Below, one piece after another: positions 1-5,758 of a stretch of DNA of 7,608 nt. Each line of letters starts with the position of its first letter. Position 1 is the first letter of the stretch. The notes beneath the pieces are model-generated. The model saw only the letters and a program-made list of their open reading frames with translations. It did no database searches and was not told where the DNA came from. The position numbers were made by a program, and so were the translations under genes. This DNA is from Candidatus Aerophobota bacterium. Lineage in GTDB: Bacteria > Aerophobota > Aerophobia > Aerophobales > B3-G15. The stretch spans positions 1 to 7,608 of the forward strand of contig JAGGTG010000104.1 of NCBI GenBank assembly GCA_021163905.1. Direction: 5' to 3'.

Positions 1-18
1 GCAAGCTCATCTGCTCGC
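1..18 (-). other. Small hairpin at the left edge, better paired on minus strand
   Basis: Arms at 1-6 and 13-18 pair around a six-base loop. Read on the plus strand, one position is an A-C mismatch; read on the minus strand the same position is a G-U wobble, so the helix is complete only in minus-strand RNA. This is weak evidence that the left edge is transcribed leftward. It is a six-pair stem and could be chance. Confidence 0.25.
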
Positions 19-125
19 CAAAAAGAGGGTTTCCTTAGGGATACCCAGGAGCCCTCTTCCCTTTTGCTTTTAGGAAAACTTACCTATTACACTTTGTCTA
101 TAGCAAATCAACTGCAAAATTAGTT
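19..125 (-). ncRNA. Possible small RNA or structured mRNA leader, minus strand
   Basis: A good minus-strand promoter (132-159) would start a transcript near 125 running toward the left edge. No convincing reading frame with a ribosome site is seen in this strand. The transcript would end in, or pass through, the hairpin at 23-58, which on this strand is followed by a short T-run, giving an RNA of about 105 nt. Within it, complementary arms at 62-67 and 114-119 (TTTTGC and GCAAAA on the plus strand) could close an outer helix, and 71-74 with 83-86 (TAGG and CCTA) a small inner one. I do not recognise a known RNA family. It could equally be the leader of a gene beyond the window, with the hairpin as an attenuator, or untranscribed spacer. 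Confidence 0.3.
23..58. terminator. Long interrupted hairpin, terminator-like on either strand
   Basis: Outer arms AAGAGGG (23-29) and CCCTCTT (52-58) pair perfectly. Inside them TCCT (32-35) pairs with AGGA (47-50), and GGG (38-40) with CCC (44-46) around an ATA loop. On the plus strand a T-rich tract follows (59-71) and could end a gene left of the window. On the minus strand the stem runs straight into a short T-run (TTTTT), so it could end or attenuate the proposed leftward transcript. Direction is not settled by sequence alone. Confidence 0.5.
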
Positions 126-131
126 CTGGTT

Positions 132-159
132 ATAATATAAAACATCTTAAAAATGTCAA
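132..159 (-). promoter_or_regulatory. Leftward promoter, TTGACA-16-TATTAT
   Basis: On the minus strand a perfect -35 box TTGACA (159-154) is followed after 16 bp by TATTAT (137-132), five of six matches to the -10 consensus. The expected start is near 125. It is divergent from the HU promoter, with 25 bp between the two -35 boxes. No coding gene lies downstream within the window, which is why it is worth noting. In AT-rich DNA, promoter look-alikes are common, but a full TTGACA at proper spacing is less so. Confidence 0.45.
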
Positions 160-184
160 CTTGCACATCTGGTCTTAATCTCTC

Positions 185-213
185 TTGACTAATTTCTAAA
201 GTTGTGGTATATT
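185..213 (+). promoter_or_regulatory. HU gene promoter with extended -10
   Basis: TTGACT (185-190), a 17-bp spacer, then TATATT (208-213). The TG at 205-206 makes an extended -10 element. Each box has one mismatch to the sigma-70/sigma-A consensus at ideal spacing, which suits an abundant nucleoid protein. Transcription would start near 220, giving a leader of about 85 nt. The leader (220-290) is AT-rich; I see no strong structure in it. Confidence 0.75.
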
Positions 214-304
214 CACTAATTGAAAAAGATAAGTTCCAAAATCCTTTATTAGAGTGTATTTTATTAATTCTTTAAAAAAGAAGGGGAAAAGGAGGTGAAA
301 ACAT

Positions 305-577
305 ATGAATAAGGCTGAGTTAGTAAGTGAAGTAGCTAATGAGGTTGGATTAACAAAAAAAGAGGTGAACAACGTTATTGACGCTATGACCTCGGCTATT
401 ACAGATGCTCTTGCTAAGGGAGATAAAGTGACTCTGGTAGGGTTCGGTACTTTCCTGGTTCAAAGAAGAAAAGCACGCCAGGGTGTAAACCCTCAAACCG
501 GAGACAGAATAGATATTCCCGCAAAGGATGTTCCTAAATTCCGTCCTGGTAGAGCCTTAAGAGAAGCTGTGGGGTAA
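305..577 (+). CDS. hup: HU-type DNA-binding protein
   Basis: A small dimeric nucleoid protein that bends and compacts DNA with little sequence preference. The 90-residue length is exactly that of the family. The N-terminal helix pair (MNKAELV... to about residue 38) forms the dimer core. The signature follows: GFGTF at 46-50, then the DNA-binding beta arm with RRKARQG (54-60) and NPQTG (62-66), whose proline (63) intercalates at DNA kinks. The conserved FRPG (79-82) closes the fold. The start is set by an excellent ribosome site GGAGGTGA (291-298) six bases before ATG. The first residues read like HU rather than IHF, whose subunits are usually a little longer. It has its own strong promoter and a hairpin 16 bases past its stop, so it is probably a single-gene unit, although read-through into the next gene is possible. 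HU identity is near certain; the HU versus IHF label is a family judgement. Confidence 0.97.
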   Translation: MNKAELVSEVANEVGLTKKEVNNVIDAMTSAITDALAKGDKVTLVGFGTFLVQRRKARQGVNPQTGDRIDIPAKDVPKFRPGRALREAVG

Positions 578-592
578 AAAATAAAAAACAAA

Positions 593-616
593 GGGCCAGA
601 GAGGATACTCTGGCCC
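593..616 (-). terminator. Strong intrinsic terminator, best oriented for the minus strand
   Basis: A perfect 9-bp stem (GGGCCAGAG at 593-601, CTCTGGCCC at 608-616) with a six-base loop. On the minus strand it runs straight into a long T-rich tract (complement of the A-run 575-592), the classic intrinsic terminator form. On the plus strand the next T-run (624-629) begins eight bases past the stem, a weaker arrangement that may still stop part of the HU transcription. I read it as bidirectional with minus-strand preference, serving as the first clear terminator for the pump operon that ends at 1007. Confidence 0.75.
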
Positions 617-653
617 ACAGAATATTTTTGAGAAGATATAGTGGTGTTTATCA

Positions 654-995
654 ATGATTGAATACTATAAGTTTGGACAGATAAAAATCAATGGTAAAAT
701 TTATACCTCTGATGTAATTATCTACCCCGATGGCAAAGTGGATGATAAATGGTGGAGAAAGGAAGGTCATTTATTGGTTCCTGAGGACTTGAAGGATGTA
801 ATTAAAATAAAACCAGATACTCTGGTGGTGGGAACAGGAAATCCTGGCTTAATGAAAGTTCCCACATCAACCAGAGACTGGATTAGCTCTCAGGGAATAA
901 AACTGATAGTAGAACCAACTGAAAAGGCCTGCCTTACCTATAATAAGCTTTATAAATCCACCAAAGTAGTTGCTGCTTTCCACTTAACCTGTTAA
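654..995 (+). CDS. Mth938/DUF498 (AAMDC-like) domain protein, function unknown
   Basis: A 113-residue soluble protein that I recognise as the Mth938-like family (DUF498, Pfam PF04430), named for a Methanothermobacter protein and related to human AAMDC and NDUFAF3. Family features seen: an early YPDGKV turn (24-29), WWRKEGH (33-39), the glycine-rich VVGTGNPG strand-turn (58-65), EPTEKACLTYN (87-97) and the C-terminal AAFHLTC (107-113), the usual end of this family. No signal peptide or membrane span is present, so it is cytoplasmic. The bacterial role is not established. ATG 654 is the only possible start because a TAG lies in frame at 639. Its ribosome site is weak (GTGGTG at 641-646), unlike the strong sites of all its neighbours. 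No clear promoter fits between the hairpin at 593-616 and the start, so it may depend on read-through from HU. It ends 11 bp from the convergent pump operon. Confidence 0.88.
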   Translation: MIEYYKFGQIKINGKIYTSDVIIYPDGKVDDKWWRKEGHLLVPEDLKDVIKIKPDTLVVGTGNPGLMKVPTSTRDWISSQGIKLIVEPTEKACLTYNKLYKSTKVVAAFHLTC

Positions 996-1006
996 CAACT
1001 TTTACA

Positions 1007-1291
1007 CTACACTATCTCCTCAAGGGAAAATAGCCATCCCCATATCTCATCAGCAGAAAATTTTTGCTGGAGTTTTTTTATCTCTTTTTTAAACATCTCA
1101 ACTTCACTTTTCTCTAACATAGTTAAGATAACGTGATATTTTCCGGGCCATACATGATTATCCATATGTTTTTCTCTCCATTTACCCTTAACTTTATCCC
1201 ATTTAATATACCTGTCTAAATTAGTCCTGTCCAAGAGAGACATCACCTCTCCATCCAGTACTTCCTCATAAACAATTAAAAAAAGAACCAT
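1007..1291 (-). CDS. PG0541-type small transporter-associated protein
   Basis: A 94-residue protein encoded last in the efflux operon, 17 bases after the RND permease. It matches my memory of the PG0541 family of transporter-associated proteins, short alpha/beta proteins found beside RND pump genes and suggested to have a PII-like ferredoxin fold. Visible features: an N-terminal strand (VLFLIVYEE), the segment YIKWDKVKGK (28-37), the family hallmark HVWPG (46-50) followed by a strand HVILTML, a lysine-rich helix EMFKKEIKKLQQKF (65-78), and a C-terminal strand WLFSLEEI. There is no signal peptide or membrane span, so it should sit in the cytoplasm. The start has a strong ribosome site (AAAGGTGG, 1303-1296). 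The first Met rather than Met17 is chosen because the family begins at this strand. A regulatory or sensing role on the pump is inference; no catalytic motif is evident. Confidence 0.75.
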   Translation of the reverse strand: MVLFLIVYEEVLDGEVMSLLDRTNLDRYIKWDKVKGKWREKHMDNHVWPGKYHVILTMLEKSEVEMFKKEIKKLQQKFSADEIWGWLFSLEEIV

Positions 1292-1308
1292 CTTACCACC
1301 TTTTAAAT

Positions 1309-4300
1309 TTAAACTTTATCCAGCCTGGCTTTTTTCTTTTCCTTTCTTTCCTCAAAAAGGGTATAAATCACTGGAATTATAAGCAGGGTAACAAATGTTC
1401 CAGCAAGAAGACCTCCAATAACCGAGCGAGCCATAGGAGCCCAGTTTTCTGATCCAGGTCCTATCTCAAGGGCAAGAGGTATCATAGCTAAAATAGTAGT
1501 TGAAGCAGTCATCAAAACTGGGCGAAATCTAACTTTCCCGGCCTCTCTTGCTGCCTCAAAGATCTTTTTTCCCCTTTGGCGTAAAAGGTTAGTATAATCA
1601 ATAAGAACAATAGAATTATTAACCACTATTCCAACAAGCATTATTACCCCAATCATAGAGATAACACTTAAAGTGGTACCGGTTATAAAAAGTATCCATG
1701 CTACTCCTATCAAAGATAGAGGAATTGTAAGAAACACAATAAAGGGATCTCTTAAAGATTCAAATTCAGAAGCCATAACCATATAAATCAGAAACATCGC
1801 CACTATTAAAGCATAACCCATCCACTTCATAGATTTTCGCATATCCTCTCCACTACCTCCTGTTGCCCAATAAAAATCAGGAGGAAAATTAATCCTGGAG
1901 ATTCGATTTTCAACATCTGAAACTACATCTCCTAAAGGCCTTCCTACCGCCCGAAAGGATATATCAGCCATTCGATGCTGATTCTTTCTATAAATAGCTA
2001 ATGGAGCCCGTGTATAATCTATATCTACTATATCCTGAAGTTTAATATTTACTCCCTTAGGAGTAAGGATATTTAATTTTTCTATATCTTCAATTTTAGA
2101 TCTATCCTTCTTCTTTAACCTCACAGTAATATCGTATTCTCTTCCCTTTTCTTTATATCGGGAAGCAAAAGAGCCCTGAATAGCTGTTTTTATTAGTTGT
2201 GAAACATAGGAAGTGGAAAGACCAAGATCGTATAATTTGTCCCTTTTATAATGCAAATTTAACTGAGGATGACCTTCCTCTCCTAAACTGTTACTCACAT
2301 CCATGGTTCCCGGCACCTTCTTTATCTCTTCCTCTACCTGATGGGATACTTTCTGGAGTTCGGCTAAATTATATCCATATATCTCAATATCAGCACCTGT
2401 TGGGTCTAATCCTCCAACACTCATGGGAGAGGTAAATCTCACCTTAGCCTCTGGTAAAGATCTGGTAAGTATTCTGCGAAGCTGATTTTCAATTTGCATG
2501 GTGGATCTTTTACGTTTACTTCTATCTACAAGCTCCAATCTAATACTGCCCGCATGAGATCCCTCACCCATAAAAGCAGCAAAACCTCCCCCGGATCCCA
2601 CATTCGTATAAATCATCTTTACCTCAGGAACATTTTCTCTTATTATTTGCTCGGCTTTACGGAACGTTTTATCGGTTTCGCTTAATCTTGTTCCTACCTC
2701 TCTTTTTATGGTTAAATAAATCGATCCTGTGTCCATCTCCGGGAGAAAAGACATACCTACAAATTTTAAAAGAACAACCATACTCACAATAAAAAGTCCC
2801 CCCACTGCTATCAGAACAAATTTTCGATGATTTAAAAACCAGTTTAGTAATCTTCCGTAAATATGGATGATCTTCTCAATAAAATTGCCAATGGAAGCGG
2901 CAAAACCTTTATTCTGGAACTCACCAAGATGTTTCATTCTGGATGAGATAAGTGGAACCAGACTTAAAGCTACAAAAAGAGATATTGACAGAGAAAAAAC
3001 AACAGTTAAAACCATGTCTCTGAAAAGCTGGCCTGCTATTCCTGGAACAAAAAGTATGGGGAAAAATACACAAATAGTTGTAAGAGTTGAGGCAGTAATA
3101 GCAGTAGCTACCTCCGATGAGCCAATAACAGCACCCTGGTCAGCCGGTTCTCCTCTTTCTCGATGACGAAATATGCTCTCCAGAACTACAATGGAGTTAT
3201 CTACAAAAAGACCCACACCAAGTGCAAGACCACCCATAGAAACAATATTCATTGTTACATTAAATAATCTCATCATAGCAAAGGTAGTAACAATAGAGGT
3301 AGGTATGGAAATCAAAACAACCAAGCTGCTTTTAAAACTCCGCAGAAAAAAGAAAAGTACTATCCCGCATAGAACTACAGCCAGGATGATGGTATTATAC
3401 AGATTAGCCATAGATTCTTTAATAGACTTAGCCTCCTGGAAGATAATGGAGAGCTTTATTCCCTTTACCGACTTTTCGATATCCTTAAGCCTGGACAAGA
3501 TGCGATCCGTCACCTCTACTGTATTTGCTCCGGAGGCTCTTCGGATATTAATTACTACAGCTGGTTTACCATTTACCCGGGTTATCTGGTGTTGTTCTTT
3601 AGTCCCATCCACAACATCTGCTACATCCCTTACATAAATGGGGGTACCATTTCTATAGGTAATCACTGTATTAGCAATCTGGTCTATACTGGAGTACTCT
3701 CCCAGGGTTCTTAAAGTGTATTCAGTTTTTCCCTCCTCTATAGTTCCCGCAGGGACCACCACGTTTTCCCTTCTTATTGCCTCCATTAATTGTCCCAGAG
3801 TAATTCCCCTTGAGGCTAATCTCTCCCTGTCAACCTGAACCTGAATTTCTCTCTCCTCCCCTCCCATGGTATCAGCAGCAGCTACTCCTTCAATTCTTTC
3901 CAGACGGGGTTCTATATCATCCTCGGCTATTTTTCTCAAACCCGCCAGACTTTTTTCTCCGGAAACACCTATCCCCATAATTGGCATCAGAGTGGGATCA
4001 AATTTAAAAATTAAAGGTTTTTCTGCTTCATCAGGGAGCCTTGATTTGGCAAGGTCTACCTTTTCCCTTACATGTCTCTCAGCAACATCCATATTTGTTC
4101 CCCAGGCAAACTTGGCCATAACCAGGGAGAGACCTTCCATCGATTGAGATGTCAGGGTATCCAGATTCTCTACTGTAGCTACCTCTTCCTCTATAGGCTT
4201 TGTAATTAAAGTTTCTATGTCCTCCGGTGATGCCCCTTCATAACGAGTAATCACTGCTACCATTGGAAGTTCCATCCTGGGGAGAAGGTCTATTTTCAAT

Positions 4301-4392
4301 CCAATAAAAGCCACAATCCCTATTGCTACAAAGGCTATAAAAAGCATAAAAAACGTAATTGGTCTTTTAACCGAGAGGCCAGGAAGACTCAT
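1309..4392 (-). CDS. RND-family efflux permease (AcrB/HAE1-like)
   Basis: The proton-driven inner-membrane pump of a tripartite exporter, probably for drugs, bile-like detergents or other amphiphiles. Its 1027 residues match the usual length. The layout is the RND two-fold repeat: TM1 (about 12-31), periplasmic porter domain (about 35-330), TM2-TM6 (about 333-482), a cytosolic linker, TM7 (about 523-543), second porter domain (about 545-850), and TM8-TM12 (855-1012). Proton-relay sites: TM4 GVGLFVDNSIVVLE carries D398 with N399 where AcrB has two aspartates; TM10 GIVVNNSIVLIDY has N925-N926 in place of the AcrB lysine; TM11 RFRPVLMT keeps an arginine (R955) and a threonine (T962). This D-N/N-N pattern is common in non-proteobacterial HAE1-like pumps. 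No heavy-metal (CusA-like) methionine relay is evident. Translation is probably coupled to the adaptor, whose stop codon is three bases upstream. The substrate cannot be read from sequence. Confidence 0.95.
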   Translation of the reverse strand: MSLPGLSVKRPITFFMLFIAFVAIGIVAFIGLKIDLLPRMELPMVAVITRYEGASPEDIETLITKPIEEEVATVENLDTLTSQSMEGLSLVMAKFAWGTNMDVAERHVREKVDLAKSRLPDEAEKPLIFKFDPTLMPIMGIGVSGEKSLAGLRKIAEDDIEPRLERIEGVAAADTMGGEEREIQVQVDRERLASRGITLGQLMEAIRRENVVVPAGTIEEGKTEYTLRTLGEYSSIDQIANTVITYRNGTPIYVRDVADVVDGTKEQHQITRVNGKPAVVINIRRASGANTVEVTDRILSRLKDIEKSVKGIKLSIIFQEAKSIKESMANLYNTIILAVVLCGIVLFFFLRSFKSSLVVLISIPTSIVTTFAMMRLFNVTMNIVSMGGLALGVGLFVDNSIVVLESIFRHRERGEPADQGAVIGSSEVATAITASTLTTICVFFPILFVPGIAGQLFRDMVLTVVFSLSISLFVALSLVPLISSRMKHLGEFQNKGFAASIGNFIEKIIHIYGRLLNWFLNHRKFVLIAVGGLFIVSMVVLLKFVGMSFLPEMDTGSIYLTIKREVGTRLSETDKTFRKAEQIIRENVPEVKMIYTNVGSGGGFAAFMGEGSHAGSIRLELVDRSKRKRSTMQIENQLRRILTRSLPEAKVRFTSPMSVGGLDPTGADIEIYGYNLAELQKVSHQVEEEIKKVPGTMDVSNSLGEEGHPQLNLHYKRDKLYDLGLSTSYVSQLIKTAIQGSFASRYKEKGREYDITVRLKKKDRSKIEDIEKLNILTPKGVNIKLQDIVDIDYTRAPLAIYRKNQHRMADISFRAVGRPLGDVVSDVENRISRINFPPDFYWATGGSGEDMRKSMKWMGYALIVAMFLIYMVMASEFESLRDPFIVFLTIPLSLIGVAWILFITGTTLSVISMIGVIMLVGIVVNNSIVLIDYTNLLRQRGKKIFEAAREAGKVRFRPVLMTASTTILAMIPLALEIGPGSENWAPMARSVIGGLLAGTFVTLLIIPVIYTLFEERKEKKKARLDKV

Positions 4393-4395
4393 ACC

Positions 4396-5745
4396 TTACT
4401 TTTCCTCCTCCAGGATAAGTTTAACTCGAGCAAACATCCCTGGTTTAATTTTAAGATCTGGATTGGGAATCCTGATCTCAACTTTTATCTTTCTACTACG
4501 AGGATCCATGGTAGGACTTATGTTAATATCCTGCGGGACAAATACCTTATTGAGATAATTTTCGATTTGAACAGCTATTTTCCTGATCAGTGGAATCTTA
4601 TCCAGATCTTCCTGGCTTATATGCAAAACAATCTTAACTGAACTTATATCTACAATTGATACCAGAGGTGCTCCTGGTCCAACGACAGATCCCTCGTCGA
4701 CAAAACGTCCACTTATAATTCCAGATATAGGAGCCTTTATGGTGCAATCTTCAAGACGAGATCTGGCAAGTGCAAGTGCTGCCTCTGCATTTTGAACCTG
4801 GGCTCTGGCAAGTTCAAGATCCTTTTCCCACAATTTATCTTCCCAGGAAGTTCTGGCAAGCTGATAGGCGGATCTTGCATTTTCCCACTGGGTTTGAACT
4901 CCCTGTATTTTAACTTCCCAGCTTTTAGCCTCTTTTAGTTTTTCCAGTTTGTCCAGAGTTGCCTTTGCCTGCTCCAGATTAGCTTCGGCTATCTGAATAT
5001 CCTCTTTTCTTGCTCCCTTTTTAATAAGTTCAAGATTTGCCCTTGCTGAGGTGAGCTGAGCCTGAGCAATCTCAAAACCTAATTTTGCCTTATCCAGTGC
5101 CTGCTCGGGAATTGCCCCTCTATTATAATCATCCTCTGCTCTTTGCAGATCCTTTTGCGCATTATGAAAATTGGCAACTGCCTGCTGGTAAGCTGCCTGT
5201 GCTCGCTCAATTTCTTCCGGTCTTGCCCCTTTCCTGATTTTTGTCAGATTAGCCTGAGCTATTTTAAAAGCTACAGTTGCCTGGGTAAGCCCTGTGAAAA
5301 AATCTGTTCTGGCAGTTGCTTTTGTCAAATCAAGCTGAGCTTGAGCAGATTGAAAGGCTGCCCGGGCATTTTTAAAATTACACTCCGCCTGGATTTTAGC
5401 TAAAGACTTTGCCTTTTCATAACCAACCCTGGCAGAAATTAAAGCTGCCTGGGCCTGTTTTACCTGAAGAGCAATATCTTTCGAGTCTATTCTCGCTATA
5501 ACCTGTCCCTTTTTTACTTTATCTCCCAACTCCACAAAAACCTCCTCCAGGGTTCCACTTACCTTAGGCACTACCTGTACCTGTTTCCAGGGGGCTATAT
5601 CAGCGGTAAGAGATATCTGCTGAGGAGTTTTACCTGAGGTTACTGCAGTAGTTGAAGCTACTGTCTCCTGGGCCTGGGAAAAGGTACCTGCTCCACCTGC
5701 AAGGATTAAACCTGTCACAACTAAAAAAGCTAATTTCTTATGCAT
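4396..5745 (-). CDS. Periplasmic adaptor (membrane fusion protein) with extended coiled coil
   Basis: Bridges the RND permease to the TolC-type channel. An N-terminal signal peptide (basic KK, then a hydrophobic core to about residue 20, likely cleaved after A25) has no lipobox cysteine. The first lipoyl half spans about 55-88 (VVPKVSGTLEEV... GDKVKKGQVIARID). A very long helical region, about 90-333, follows; it is Ala/Gln/Lys/Leu-rich and predicted coiled coil. The second lipoyl half is 335-366 (IKAPISGIISG... GSVVGPGAPLVSIVD) and the beta-barrel about 368-447 with NPDLKIKPGMFARV near the end. At 449 residues it exceeds the usual AcrA-like length (about 380-400), with the excess in the coiled coil, which carries an internal repeat (KGAR motifs at 172-175 and 243-246). 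That motif is also familiar from ABC-type HlyD/YbhG adaptors. The start has GAGGAGG (5757-5751) five bases before ATG and lies 13 bases past the channel gene's stop. Confidence 0.93.
   Translation of the reverse strand: MHKKLAFLVVTGLILAGGAGTFSQAQETVASTTAVTSGKTPQQISLTADIAPWKQVQVVPKVSGTLEEVFVELGDKVKKGQVIARIDSKDIALQVKQAQAALISARVGYEKAKSLAKIQAECNFKNARAAFQSAQAQLDLTKATARTDFFTGLTQATVAFKIAQANLTKIRKGARPEEIERAQAAYQQAVANFHNAQKDLQRAEDDYNRGAIPEQALDKAKLGFEIAQAQLTSARANLELIKKGARKEDIQIAEANLEQAKATLDKLEKLKEAKSWEVKIQGVQTQWENARSAYQLARTSWEDKLWEKDLELARAQVQNAEAALALARSRLEDCTIKAPISGIISGRFVDEGSVVGPGAPLVSIVDISSVKIVLHISQEDLDKIPLIRKIAVQIENYLNKVFVPQDINISPTMDPRSRKIKVEIRIPNPDLKIKPGMFARVKLILEEEK
4399..4410 (-). promoter_or_regulatory. 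Ribosome site of the pump gene embedded in the adaptor's last codons
   Basis: The codons for the adaptor's C-terminal EEEK read GAGGAGGAAAAG. The AGGAGG within them (4409-4404) is the only good Shine-Dalgarno for the permease ATG (4392), 11 bases away, a rather long spacing. The adaptor stop codon lies between the site and that ATG. Ribosomes finishing the adaptor would clear and re-initiate here, linking adaptor and pump output. Confidence 0.6.
4933..5277 (-). repeat. Internal duplication in the adaptor coiled coil
   Basis: Protein residues about 157-200 and 228-271 of the adaptor align at a 71-residue offset. The cores AQANLTKIRKGARPEEIERA and ARANLELIKKGARKEDIQIA share ANL, K-GAR, an acidic pair and I. 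It is a diverged protein-level repeat, not an exact DNA repeat, and looks like an old duplication that lengthened the hairpin. Confidence 0.55.
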
Positions 5746-5758
5746 ATCATCCTCCTCT

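Noticed and set aside
1..123. Plus-strand frame open from the window edge to a TAG at 121
   Set aside because: The translation is low-complexity and unlike a protein C-terminus, and it reads through a terminator-like hairpin; chance openness is more likely.
94..136. TATAAT at 131-136 on the plus strand as an extra HU promoter
   Set aside because: No acceptable -35 box at 16-18 bp; the same bases are better explained as the -10 region of the leftward promoter.
2199..4147. Several plus-strand open frames of 63-154 codons opposite the RND permease gene
   Set aside because: They lie wholly inside a clearly conserved 1027-residue pump gene, have no family resemblance or ribosome sites, and have shadow-like composition.
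1309..4392. Heavy-metal (CusA-type) RND pump
   Set aside because: No methionine-pair relay or metal-binding partner is seen, and the TM4 and TM10 motifs are those of HAE1-like pumps.
5143..5403. Plus-strand open frame opposite the adaptor gene
   Set aside because: Cys/Leu/Ser-rich translation typical of the antisense of an Ala/Gln-rich coiled coil; no start signal.
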